Below the pieces are notes generated by a model. That model did not search any database. It saw nothing but the letters and a program-made list of their open reading frames with translations, and was not told the origin of the DNA. A stretch of 64,000 nt of DNA, from assembly GCA_015501595.1 (NCBI GenBank), contig JADNRX010000057.1, forward strand, positions 124,001 through 188,000, given 5' to 3'. The DNA is from Hymenopellis radicata. Lineage: Eukaryota > Basidiomycota > Agaricomycetes > Agaricales > Physalacriaceae. Both the position numbers and the translations under genes were made by a program. Shown here in pieces: positions 45,324 to 57,479 of the stretch (the first letter of the stretch is position 1; each line of letters opens with the position of its first letter).

Positions 45324-45814
45324 TCTGAGTGCATAGGCTTAAATCAATCATCATCCAGTGGCCAGTACATGTCCGGCTAACTCGCGGTGAAGACCATGAA
45401 CGCCGTGAGTAGAATTACTAGACAGTCCACACGGAAATACTTGTTCAAGTTATATGTGTATCATTCTCAAATAGAGTCGTTCTGATCTTCCTGTGTACGG
45501 TCCCGCAGGATCTGCGGTAGCGGCATGGCGCTGACAATGAGCGATTGTCGGCTCAGTGCAGTTCAATACCGTACCCAGTGCAAACACGCAGTCCGCCGTC
45601 CGGTGGGGGATATCCACCACCACGTAGGGGCAGATAGTATCTGTCCTTTATTGGGCGTCCGGGAGGGCCAACAGCTTCGTGTCCAGACGACCGGACTTCC
45701 GGGCGATGGTGTTGCATCCATGAAAGTTAGTCGCTAGCACCTCCTCTGTATAAATCGTCGCCCACGTTCATGATAATAATGGCCAAGGGTGTTTGCCTAA
45801 AACTTATCTAACTC
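45324..45814. other. intergenic, nothing recognised
   Basis: Short frames only, between the F-box gene and repeat block II. Confidence 0.4.
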
Positions 45815-47440
45815 GCTTCACTCTTTCACGCGCCCGCAGCGCTGACGTTTCAACTGTCGGTGTCAGCCACGGCTCCAATTCGGGTAGTCCATGTTAGAAC
45901 ATATATTGTACAACCTAATAAACAAACATCAAGCGACGGGGAGAGGAACCTGAAATCGTGAATGCTATAGCGAGACAACCGAGAGTGACAATCGCGCGCT
46001 GAGATTATAATGTAAATTATATTGGTGTTTATAGATTTCCTGTGCAGTGCAAGATGAGCGTTTACCTCGCAAGGCGGCGATGCACTTACTTTAACCCCTT
46101 TGTTCAACTCCTTCGCAATGACATCTTCTGCGCCGCCGTAGCGAGCCCACTCTCCCGAGTCCACTCCTCCGGTATAATCGACCACCTACAAAAGCTCCAT
46201 CGTCTTGAACCCGTTCCTCTTGTCGATCGCGTTGCACTCCTTCAAGACAAACTCTTGCAAGTTCTTTGCATGACAAAACGAAGCCAGCCCAACTTTAGCA
46301 TCGACGCCCGCCATAGACTTGATGTGTTACTTGATGAAAAGGAGCGTCCCACTGACAGGCAAGTGCATTCAGAGCATATCTAATCAAAGTCTTCGGTGAG
46401 CACTGAGCTGGGCGCAAAAAAAATGGAGACAACGTACGAAATGTCTATTGGCCTATGGCACCTCATTTCCTATATCCGCCGCCCGACGTGATAGCATCTC
46501 TTCCCAAGGATTTCTTTTGCACTGGCACGAAAATCGTCAACGATAGGAACACCTCTGAGCACTATTACATACCAAATTGGACCAGTAGTATCTGCCCTGG
46601 AGGGGCAGTAATGTTGTAGAACGCCCTTCAGCGCCAGGGATGGAAAAGCTGGCCATCATAAAGCGTCAGAGAAGGTGGATCGCGCTATGCCGGCGTCGTT
46701 GGTATTGTCCGCGTCAGCGGGTCCATCGCAACATCGTCCTAGGTGCCGTCGTCGGTGTTGTTCGCGCCAGTGGCGTCGCTGTCTCCGCCGCCGTTGTTGG
46801 CGATGTCTCGAAGTCGTGAGCGCCGGTGATGGTGGTCATAAAGCAAGAGTGATCGGACCAAGATCGGACACTACTTCAAACTACCATGTCCGTACGAAAA
46901 CCTTGGCTTGCGGCGACTAGCGATACAGGACTATCCTGTAGTGGTGCGTAGCCGCGTATTTTGCTGCTTGGGCATTTTTAATGGCGCATATATTCAGGTT
47001 CAACAAGCTCTACGTGCAGTCTGCGGCGTATTACTGGTTAGATCTACCTGCTACTACGCTAGGCTCGACGATGCCAAACCCCCACGCATCTCCTACTGGT
47101 CTTGGCCTTGGAGCTCCCGCCGAATCTCCAAAGAACCCGTTATCATTTGTGTTCGTTACAATGGAGACCGATACAAATCCATATGTCATACTAGTCTCCC
47201 CACTATGGCCACGCGTATATGCTGGATTCACGCGACATACGCGGTCCCAGAACTAGCGGCGAGCTCGACCTCTGTGTGGACAGTCGGGGTTTCACTGAAA
47301 CAAGGAAGACTGCATAGTTGACAAATCGTTCTTTCAAGTGCAATCGCTTTGGCTTGCTGTATACGGATAGACGTCCCTACGACTTCCGTTACAATGATTG
47401 GTATTCGAACCTCTCGGGCGAGATTACATAGCTGCCAGTG
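45815..47440. repeat. dispersed direct repeat block, unit II
   Basis: It begins CACGCGCCCGCAGCGCTG, as unit III does. A minus-strand synthetase tail lies at about 45.99-46.34 kb, including AACAAACATCAAGCG (3' flank), the last intron and EEWTRESGLATAAQKM-like coding. From 46.91 to 47.35 kb it is almost base-for-base identical to 52.49-52.93 kb. The block lies between the F-box gene and the 3' end of DUF6535 copy 4. Confidence 0.85.
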
Positions 47441-47799
47441 GAATTCACCACTCACCGGGGCGCGCCGTGTCAAGGGGTTTTCGCTACCTCGCATTACCGT
47501 CGACGTCTCGGTGGTCTTGAGGCCATGGGAGGCTGAAGACCTGCTTGAAGACTGGCGTGACCTTTGTAGAGCTGGAATGGATGGAAGCGATGTCGTCTTT
47601 CGAGATTGAAAGGACGTAAGTACGTCGACCATCTTCGGTACCTGCTCAAAGTTTCAGAACGGCACGTTTCATCTCAAGCAGGCCCTGCGCTGCCTGCGAA
47701 GGCCTGGATAGCCCCACGATTGACGGAAACGTGAAGAAAGAGGGGATCCATGACATTACAATACCACTTGTTGTCTACAAATACTAATTCAGCTCCAGA

Positions 47800-50700
47800 T
47801 TACCCAAGGTCGGGTCGGTGGGCGCATTCTGAATCTGTGCCTGTTGCCAAGACCTGGGATTCCGCGGGTGATGCTACGTCTATGCTTGTCTGATCCAGAA
47901 GAGCTGAGGATGTTGTAACTCTTTCATCGTGCATGCGGCCTTCGTCCAATGCCAATATCTGGAATTTTGCATGCGACAGGGATTCATCAATGCTTGTCTG
48001 ATTTTCAAGGTCAGGCATCAAGACTCCTTCGACCTACATGAGGAGTTCGTCAGCGAGCACCCGCATCCCTCATGCATGATGGCTTACAGATCCAGTGTTG
48101 TCCAAGATCGTATGCAGCATTTTCAAGCCTACTTCTAAATTTTCTCGCACCTCTTGAGAAGAAAACCGGCGTGCAATTTCATCAACCAAGGGATATTTGT
48201 CGAATGCCACTAGTACTGTGGCAGAGAGGTTCTGTAGAGAGGGTGGCCACGGGAATAGAGATATCTCTTGGTTCGGCGTATGGGCCCACGCAAGGATGGC
48301 TTTCAGTGCCGTATCACACTCCTTCCATGATGGATGAGTTGGGCATATTTTAGCTAGTTTTATGATGTGATCACGATAACTATCGAGTGCATTCAAGGGT
48401 CCCACTGGGCCCGTTGAAGACTCAAACCAGGTGCTTGCAACAATCAACATGAAGGCGAGTACGAGTTGTTGCGGTTGGTAAAGATATTCGCAGAATTCGC
48501 GACGGTTCGAGTCCGGTGTCAGAGTATAAAGACCCCGGATATAGCCATTGATAACCACATTCCGCAAGGGGCTCCGCCTGCAGCATATTATCCTTTCCGT
48601 GAAAATGAGCCCCATCCACCCATCATCTCGAAAGATCCTGTACGCTTCCTCGTGACCATGAGAAAGGGCGGTGTCCATTATGATCATAGGCATCAAAAGG
48701 CACTCTTCCTTTCGTGATGAGAATACATCACAACTTTTGAGAGCAGAACCATGGAGTCGAATGCAGGGATAGGAATCCGACCAGGTTGGGAGAAGACAAT
48801 TAAGACTCGGGTAGTGGAAGTCATGCTTGAAGGAGAAGTTACAGTAATAAGTTTGAATGATAGATCGACACTCGGAAATGTAGTCCTGGTCCTGCAACTC
48901 TAGTAGGGGAGAGAAGGAGACACCATGAATCCCTGTTATAACTGTACAGAAAAAGTCGAGAACTACAAGTTCCTGCTGCGCGCAATCTGCAAAATCGGGA
49001 TACGAGGCAAGCCTCACAGCACAAGTAAGGAGCTCGACAATTTGGCAATGTACTGCTGTGAAGTGGTGCAGGTTGTGCCGGTTGTGCACAATATGAGAAA
49101 GGGCAAATCTCCCAGCGGCTATCAATGTGCGCTGATGGAGAGAGATAGACCCGATTGGAACACTATCATAGGGCGCCAAGAGGGGCATATGGAGAAGAGT
49201 ATCCCATATTTCTGGATGACAGACACGAACAACTTGCCTAGCCGTCATCATCGGTATCGTCACGGTTCCAGGTTGCTCGTACAATGTCGTTGTTTTAGCT
49301 GGAAGAAAGACAGCGGATAGGCAATGAGCAAAAGTTCCTCGTTCTTCCAAATCATGTTTTTTGGAACTTGAACCGGTGTGACTGGTGCCAATGCGACTAC
49401 TTTCAGTAATGACTAACTGCACTACCTTGTCCCAAACAAGATGAGGCATGAGCACATCCCAGTGGCTTGCTATGAAGGATGGAGAACCACCATTGATCAG
49501 CGGCGCAGGGACGAATATCGCAGCTCTGATACGTGGATCATCTGAGGGAGCTCTCGCGTGCAAGGAATGGATCATCTCAGGCTCTTCATCATCGTAAGCT
49601 GCTGGTAGGAACAAATAAGAGCGGCAGAGGCGCTCCAGCACCCACGGTTGGCCGGGCAAGGCGCGAATCGACAATGCTTCTTCGACCAGTTGATAGCGTT
49701 GTCTCTGCATGTTCGAGGCACCACTCCATTTCGTCTCAGCATAGGAGCGCGATGCGGCAGGAAGCCCACTGATGCCCTGTAAGACAAGCGAATGGACAGT
49801 GGGGTTTGACGACATGTGATACAACCAGTCGAGAGCATCGATGGAGAGTGTATCATACGTGTCTTGAACTGCGATGAACTCTAGTTGAGTCAACGACTTG
49901 GACTGGCTCTGTGACACCTCCGAAGCCTGGTGTTCTGGTAAAATAATCGGAGCCCTGAAAGATGGGTGCTCTGATGGAATATCCAGCTTGCGAATGTCAC
50001 GCCACGCCACGGAACAATGGTGAACGGTTTTCCGCCAGAGTTGTCTAACAGTTTGAATACCGAACCGGGCAACTTGACAAATGTGATGGATGAAGTCGGT
50101 CAACGGTGTCTGGTAGGGACATTGTGGAAAGACAATCGGGATTATATTGCTGATGAGGTAGAGCACACAGACAAGGACCGTGATGCTGCCGACAGCCCAT
50201 GTGAGCGAGACGCGTAACGGGACATAGAAAAGGGCGAGACCGGTGAAGAAAAGCATGAGGGAGATGTGCATAATGATAGGGAGCATTCCAATGATGATAC
50301 GGACGCGCCATTTCTCAAGGCCCATGAAACGAAACTGGCGGATGTGGCTGCGAAGCCTGGGTGTACCAGAAGGGAACGTCATGTACCGGTGCAGCCATTG
50401 CTTCACCAGGACGGCGGCGAGAGCAACGACAAGGCTGGTGGTGAGACTGACGACCCACAATCCGTTGATCCAGATGTCAATCACATCAGGCTCGAATTTC
50501 TCGGCGGGGTTGATGGAAGGAGTCGTGACATTCACCGTCGCACCATCGACCATGGCGAGTTGAACGACGAGAAGATCGTGGAGGAGGAGAGCGGACATTT
50601 CCGAAAAGTCTGCTTGAAGGTTCTGCGAAACCTGTACGAGGAATGATGTGACAACAGCAGAGAAGAGACCGGCCTAGTAAGTCTACTCAGTAACTATACT

Positions 50701-51086
50701 CAACGTCGAGCTTGAATACGTACGAATACCAGCATTACATCCAGACCATCGCGGGATTGGCCAACCATGTTTTCGTCGAAAGCGGCGGCTTCTTCAACAT
50801 ACACACGGTATGCTCTCGCGTTGGGCGCGGTTTCCTGGCCGTAAGGATCCTCGGGGAATCGTGCGACGTAGTCATCATTGAAAACAGGCCGCGAATAGCC
50901 CTGCCTTCTGGCGGCATCCTGCGCCAGCCCAAAGAACGTTTTCGCGGGCTGTGAGGGTTGGGGTACAGATGCAGAACTTGGCTGGGTCCCTTTGGCCTGC
51001 ATTGGGACGTCCTCCACATCTACGCTGGGAGCAGCCTCAGTCGTTGGCATTTCCTGCCCATCGTTAGATACTTCCTCGATTGACAT
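47800..51086 (-). CDS. DUF6535 membrane protein, copy 4 (intact)
   Basis: The model is complement(join(47800..48033, 48088..50673, 50724..51086)), giving 1060 residues. A two-exon reading would stop at 48070. The third exon is preferred because its GTAAGC...ATGTAG intron keeps phase, and both broken copies keep a matching exon (V[DE]G.LIPDLE.Q). The start MSIEEVSNDG matches copies 2 and 3. The DUF6535 domain spans about residues 90-310: QSRDGLDVMLVF, the splice site, AGLFSAVVTSFLV, a segment at about 193-211 followed by KQWLHRY, then segments at about 247-272 and 277-296, ending FPQCPYQTPLTDF. The C-terminal region is helix-rich, with conserved LDWLYHMSSNPTVHSLVL and HEEAYRIF. It is the best-preserved family member here. 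Direct repeats II and III flank it. Confidence 0.9.
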
Positions 51087-51224
51087 GCCCGTGTTGGTAG
51101 CTTTAAAGCAAGAGGTCCACAGCAAGAACACGGCAGTGCTGTGATTCTTTGATCTGCATCACCGAGATCATATCAAGGTGCTGGAGATGACTCGTACCGG
51201 GCCCAGCGCATCAATATTGTTGTT

Positions 51225-53035
51225 ACTTCACGCGCCCGCAGCGCTGGCGTCTCAATTGTCGTTGTCAGCGACCGGCTCCAAGTCGTGTGGTCCATGTTCG
51301 AACATATGTTGTACAACCTAATAAACAAACATCAAGCGGCGGGGAGAGGAACCTGAAATCGTGAATGCTATAGCGAGACAACCGAGAGTGACAATCGCGC
51401 GTTGAGATTATAATATAAATTATATTGGTGTTTATAGATTTCCTGTACAGTGCAAGATGAGCGTTTACCTCGCGGGGCGGCGATGCACTTCCTTGGATCT
51501 CCTTGTCGAACTTCTGCGCAGCCGTAACGAGCCCGTGAGTTGGTAAAGAATGTCAGTTGTTATCGCTCTTCAGACGTCAGCGCCATGATTGTCAGAGCAA
51601 CAGCTAAGAAAGGATGTTCCTAATCGTTAGTAGATTTCCCAATCGCATCCTAGGTACTCACCAGAAAAGCCAATCCTCCGGACAAGCCCTCGTACAATAT
51701 TGTTTGTCACGAAACTTTCAAAGACACGCACCCGCACACTCAGACAGATACTAGTCGTTGATATAACATATAGTATACAACTGAATTGCAAACATAAAGC
51801 AAAGGACAAACGAAGCTGAAATCGTGAAGGCTAAAGCGAGATAACCGAGAGTGGAAATCGATTTCCTGTACAATGCGACATGAGCGTTTATCTCGCAAGG
51901 CGGCGATGCACTTACTTGGATCTCCTTGTCGAACTTCTTCGCAATCTGCGCCGCCGTAACGAGGCCCCACTTTCCGCAGCCCACTCCTCTGGGGTGTAAT
52001 CTCGATCGCGTTGCACTCCCTCAAGACCAACTCTTGCAAGTTCTTTGCATGACAAAGCGAAGCCAGCCCAGCTCTGGCACCGACGCCCGCCATAGACTTG
52101 ATGTGTTTCTTGATGAAAAAGAGCGTCCCACTGCCAGGCAAGTGCGGTCATAGCATATCCAATCAAAGTCTTCGGTGAGCTGAGCGCAAACAACTGGAGA
52201 CAAACGTACGAAATGTCCCTTCAGCACCAGTGATGAAAAAGCTGGCCATCATAAGGCGTCAGAGAAGGTGTATGCCGACGTCGTTGGTATTTTCCGCGTC
52301 AGTGGGTCCATCGCAATATCGCCCTAGGTGCCGTCGTCGGTGTTTCTCGCGCCAGTGGCGCCGCTGTTTCCGCCGCCGTTGTTGGCGATGTCCCGAAGTC
52401 GTGAGGCCCGGTCAGTGATGGTGGTCATAAAGCAAGAGTGATCGGACCAAGATCGGACGCTACTTCAAACTACCATGTCCTCACGAAAATCTTGGACTGC
52501 GGCGACTAGCGATACAGGACTATCCTGTAGTGGTGCTAGCCGCGTATTTTGCTGCTTGGGCATTTCTAATGGCGCATATATTCAGGTTCAACAAGCTCTA
52601 CGTGCAGTCTGCGGCGTATTACTGGTTAGATCTACCTGCTACTACGCTAGGCTCGACGATGCCAAACCCCCACGCATCTCCTACTGGTCTTGGCCTTGGA
52701 GCTCCCGCCGAATCTCCAAAGAACCCGTTATCATTTGTGTTCGTTACAATGGAGACCGAAACAAATCCATATGTCATACTAGTCTCCCCACTATGGCCAC
52801 GCGCGTATATGCTGGTTTCACGCGACATACGCGGTCCCAGAAATAGTGGTGAGCTCGACCTCTGTGTGGACAGTCGGGGTTTCACTGAAACAAGGAAGAC
52901 TGCATAGTTGACAAATCGTTCTTTCAAGTACAGTCGCTTTGGTTTGCTGTATACGGATAGACATCCCTACGACTTCCGTTACAATGATTGGCATTCGAGT
53001 CTGCCAGCGGAGATCCAGCTGTCAGTGGAATTCAT
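51225..53035. repeat. dispersed direct repeat block, unit III
   Basis: The left part (51.23-51.54 kb) matches the start of unit II and the remainder matches unit I, so this unit carries two acyl-CoA synthetase tails (51.34-51.54 and 51.83-52.15 kb), both on the minus strand. The second includes AGLASLCHAKNLQELVLRECNAI. The right part (52.49-52.98 kb) is nearly identical to unit II. It looks like a recombinant of two units. Confidence 0.83.
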
Positions 53036-54025
53036 CACTCACCACGCACGACGCCGAATGTATCGCTAGACTGGATGATTGGTCTGGTGTTTTCGGACGT
53101 TACTGATCGTCGTAGGTGATGAAGACTGCTCTGTACCTCTAGCAAAGGCTCTAACGTTTCGGCAGTCGTCTAGGAAGTACATCTTTCGGTGGAACTGTAA
53201 TATCTTCTCGTCGTCTCAGGCGGGCTGTGCTCAGAATCCCAGAGCGGCTTGACTTGTCTTGCGCCAGAGTTTCGGTAAGCCTCCTTGCAGCTTTCATCAT
53301 TCAATGCCAACTTGATACCCGTCTTGTATTTCTGGACACTCCTTTGTTTGGAATTTGCTCACTGTTTGATTGACCAAGTTGAATGTAGAGCTTCATGCAT
53401 GCCATAAAGACGTAGAATCGAGACTTGCGGCGACTGCACTTCCACACACTCAGGAACTGTCTTCTTTTAATCTTCCCCGACATTCCAGCCCGGCTGAAGA
53501 TAGAATGAATTGTTCCTCTTATCTGTACGTGGTCACCTGCGGACGGAACGCTCCTTGGCTCGATTTAATGTATTACTAGGGGTGCACGTCGACTTGCACG
53601 TACCTTTGTGCGGAGAGGCACTTACTTGTCTTGGCCGGCGTGCATTGAATCACATCAATCAGGAGGATTACTTGCGTAGGGATGTCGTGTTGCCGGGATG
53701 TCTCCCACCTCAGTCCTGCTCGGCAGAACCCTTATAAATGCGTCTCTAATGGGGTGCGTTTACTGCTGCGTATGTCTATAGATCCAAGATCCAAGATCCG
53801 GTTTCCCAAAACCTCTGAACGGGCCTCCTAATGTAGTGTCACATTGGCATGTCGACGCCCCTTGTTTGCCCTGTATATGCGTCTTGGTATCCTTGTGGGG
53901 TGCGGAATGAATCCCATCTACGCGGCCCAGCCTGAGAGAAGAAGTGCTGGGCAATTAGCGGAGGCGGTGTGAAAACGGAATGGCTCAAGTGGCGGTGGCA
54001 TTTGATTACGCATCGGCCGCTGGTC
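53036..54025. other. intergenic, nothing recognised
   Basis: No family motif or paired splice sites were found. The right end is the presumed promoter region of the acyl-CoA synthetase gene. Confidence 0.4.
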
Positions 54026-54038
54026 ATTGGAAATGACG

Positions 54039-54045
54039 TATATAA
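54039..54045 (+). promoter_or_regulatory. TATA-like box of the acyl-CoA synthetase gene
   Basis: TATATAA lies 68 bp upstream of the start codon. An inverted CCAAT word (ATTGG) lies about 10 bp further upstream. Position and context fit a core promoter. Confidence 0.45.
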
Positions 54046-54112
54046 CTGGCGGCTGGGGTAATTGGGTTAGGGTCTGTCCTGCGTCGACCCTTCTTGACCT
54101 GTTACCACCACC

Positions 54113-56440
54113 ATGCCTCTACACACCGAAAAGCCGGGCTACTTTGGCAAAGGCTCCGTCGAGGTCGCGCCGCCTGCCCGCGACGGTGAGGGCGGCGTGC
54201 GCCGCCTCGCCATTACAGCCGACAAGCTCGTCACGCAGCCATTCGAGGGTCTCGACGTGATACCGGACGTCCTGGACTACGCTGCCCGCACCTACGGCTC
54301 CAGAAATGCCGTGGGCTGGCGTAATATCGACGACGTTGTCACTGAGGAGAAGGACGTCAAGAAGATGGTAGACGGCAAGGAGGTAACTGAGAAGAAGAAA
54401 TGGAAGTATTTCCAGCTCAGCGGATACCAATGGCTCTCGTACATCGAGTTCAAGGAGAGGGTCTCTCAGATTGGCCGCGGTCTGATTGACTTGGGTGTCG
54501 CTTCTGGCGATATATTCAATGTCTACTCGCAGACAAGGTACGCTTTCCTGTTCTCTTGTTTACATGTCGCTGAATACGGGTTACAGCGCGAACTGGCAGC
54601 TCATGGCCAATGCCTGCGGTCTCATTGGAACGACCATTGCGACCGCCTACGACACCCTCGGCGAAGAAGGTCTTACCCACTCTCTGAACGAACCGGAATG
54701 TGTTGGTCTGTTCACAAATGCCGAGCTCCTTCCCACTCTCTACAGCGTTCTCAAGAAGACGCCCACCATCAAATACATCATTTACGACGGCGACAAATCC
54801 CCCAAGCTCTCCGACGACCTCCACGCGGTTCGCGACTCCATCCGCGTGTTGCATCTCGATGAGCTCATCGAGAAGGGCAAGAGCCTTTCCACCGACCTTC
54901 TAAACGGTCGCCGTCCCAAACCCGATACCGTAGCATGTATCATGTACACTAGCGGCAGCACCGGTCCACCAAAGGGAGTCGTTCTCAGCCATAGCAACCT
55001 CGTTGCCTCGATCGGCGCTGTTTACGTGCTGCTAGGCCACCATCTCACCCAAGACGACACCTACATGGCGTATCTACCCCTCGCTCACGTCCTCGAGTAC
55101 ATTGTCGAACTCTCCATGTTGTTTGCCGGTGTCGCCTCTGGTTACGGTCGCGTCAAGACACTCACAGACGCCTCTGTTCGGAATTGCAAAGGTGACATCG
55201 CCGAATTGCGCCCCAGTATCATGGTCGGTGTCCCTGCGGTATGGGAGATGATCCGTAAAGGAATCCTTGCCAAGATTGCTGCCGGTGGAGCCGTCCGCAA
55301 GAGTGTCTTTAACGGTTCGATGACGCTCAAGAGGAACAAGGTGCCCGTGCTTGCACAGGTTGCTGACAGCGTCGTATTGAGCAATGTTCGTGCCGCGACG
55401 GGTGGACGCCTTCGCGTTGGTCTCGCCGGTGGAGCTGCTATCAGCCGGGAAACGCAAGAATTCTTGAATGTCGCGTTGTTCAACCTCTTACAGGGTAAGT
55501 TCTCTACCCTTTTTTCGATTGGCACGCGCTGATAATGATGTTGTAGGCTATGGTATGACTGAATCGTGTGGCATGTGTGCCGTGTTACCGCCCGAAGTGT
55601 TTCGGTATGGGGCAGTCGGTTTACCCATGCCCTCGATCGAGATCAAGCTTTTGGACGTACCGGATGCAGGCTACACCTCGAAGAGTAACCCACCACAGGG
55701 TGAAGTGTGTATTCGGGGACCATCAGTCACGAAGGGTTACTACAAGCGCCCAGACTTGAACGAAGACCCCACGATCTTTACAGAGGATGGCTGGATGCGC
55801 ACAGGTGACGTCGGACAGTGGAACTCGGACGGCACGCTTACCTTGGTCGACCGGTGAGTTATTTCTGACTACTGGGCCTGGAACGTTCTGACACCAAATA
55901 GTATCAAGAACCTTATCAAGCTTGCCGGAGGAGAAGTAAGCTGTTGTCTATAATGTGTGTTTACCAGATTAACTGACTTCCATAGTACATTGCTCTCGAG
56001 CGTCTGGAATCAATATACAAATCGTGTAACCTCATCAACAACATGTGTGTATACGCCACAGCGGACGCGACGCAGCCTATGGCCATTATCATCCCGCACG
56101 AAGCACATTTGCGACACTATCTCGAGTCCGTATCAGGTGTCGACGCCAAGGCCGGCCTGGCTTCCCTCTGCCACACAAAGAAGGTGCAAGAGCTCGTATT
56201 AAAAGAGTGCAATGCGATCGGAAAGAAGAACGGATTCAAGACGATGGAGCTTCTGCAGGCGGTCGTGCTCACACCGGATGAATGGACTCCGGAGAGCGGG
56301 CTCGTCACGGCAGCGCAGAAGATCCAGAGGAATGCCATCGCGAAGAAGTTTGATACGGAGATCAAGGTAAGGTTCCTTCTTGTTCGAAGCGGGATTGTAC
56401 TCACTACGGGGTTGTGTAGGAAGTCTACAAGCACCAATAG
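54113..56440 (+). CDS. long-chain fatty acyl-CoA synthetase
   Basis: The model is join(54113..54537, 54587..55494, 55547..55853, 55902..55935, 55986..56366, 56420..56440), giving 691 residues with all phases consistent. This is the normal length for fungal Faa1/Faa4-type enzymes. The enzyme activates long-chain fatty acids with ATP and CoA. The AMP-binding P-loop motif MYTSGSTGPPKG lies at about 260-271, GYGMTESCG at about 445-453, GWMRTGDVG at about 525-533, and DRIKNLIKLAGGEYIALE (acyl-AMP/CoA signature) at about 545-562. There is no signal peptide. The C-terminus EVYKHQ is not a peroxisomal PTS1, so it is probably cytosolic or on ER or lipid-droplet membranes. The last coding exon is only 21 bp. 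Five reverse-oriented fragments of its 3' end lie within 18 kb upstream. Confidence 0.95.
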
Positions 56441-57479
56441 ATGTCTGTCGGTTCTTCGCTCTAGGAGTTATGATTTCGGGTTGTCCGTCGTTTTCTTTTT
56501 GTTTATTAGGTTGTACAATATAACATGGCGCGCTTGTTCTACCTGAGTGTATGGTTGGTTGTGCGTATGCGGCTTGTCGAGCGTGCTCTGAACCCACGAG
56601 GACCGCCGCGGGCAATGGAAGGACATCCTGTCACTGTGAGCCGAGTAATTGTCCTCGTCCTTGTCCTGTCAGTGTCAAGTCAATGACGATCTACCGAACT
56701 TCCATAATGTATTCCGTATGAATCGGATGTTCATTGATTTCTGCGGATCCGTCGACGCGGCGTTCAGCCTCCTTCAAGTTTTCCGTCGCAATGGCGCCGT
56801 GTTTCTTCCCGGCGGAGGATCTCACAGCCGGCGCAGCGCAGACGACGTGGGCCAGTGGTCATTATGCCGTTAAACCTGTCCATGAATCTCTTTCGAAGTA
56901 TAGTTGTCGTGTTCTTCCCGCTTACATGGATCGGGAGACGTGCCCCAACCTCGAGGTTATTCGTAGTTTTACTCATTCCATTTCAGCGCTTTCAAGCGTG
57001 CACAGTAACGACAAATGAAACATATCGTAGCATGGTTCTTTAGAGGTACACCGTTCGGCATTTCTCCCTTCCAACTGTATGTCCTCAGCGACACCAATCC
57101 GCTTCAACAAAACCCTCCCAGTCCCTCTTACAAGGCGGCATTGCTGGAGGAGCATCCTCAACCTTCTCCGTCACTTCTTCCCCTCACCTTTGCTTTGACC
57201 CACACACTTCTCCACCTCACTCTGCGGCTTCCTCCCTCTCGCGCGGATGGGTGTACGCTCCAGGCAGTCGATGAGGCGGTGTGCTTGAGGGGACTCATCT
57301 CCGAGCATGCTTGAGGATGGCGGCGGCGCCGGGGGTTTCTTGAGGTTGGGTGCGCTTGAGGGAAGTGCTGTGTTGTGTTGTCGGGCATTCCTTATTCTTA
57401 TGGGCGCGCGCCCGAGGAGGTTGTCGTGTCGACGACTCGTCTTGTTTTATAGACTACACGCGCCGATTAGCTTGATCAG
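56441..57479. other. 3' flank of the synthetase gene, nothing further recognised
   Basis: The TTTGTTTATTAGGTTGTACAATAT stretch near 56.5 kb (given here as a region) is also present, inverted, in repeat blocks II and III, so those blocks include the 3' flank. No other gene is supported. Confidence 0.5.

Noticed and set aside
46675..46920. Arginine/cysteine-rich frame in repeat block II (and the counterpart in III) as a gene
   Set aside because: It is a frame through a G+C-rich repeat and is not conserved in block I in the same frame.
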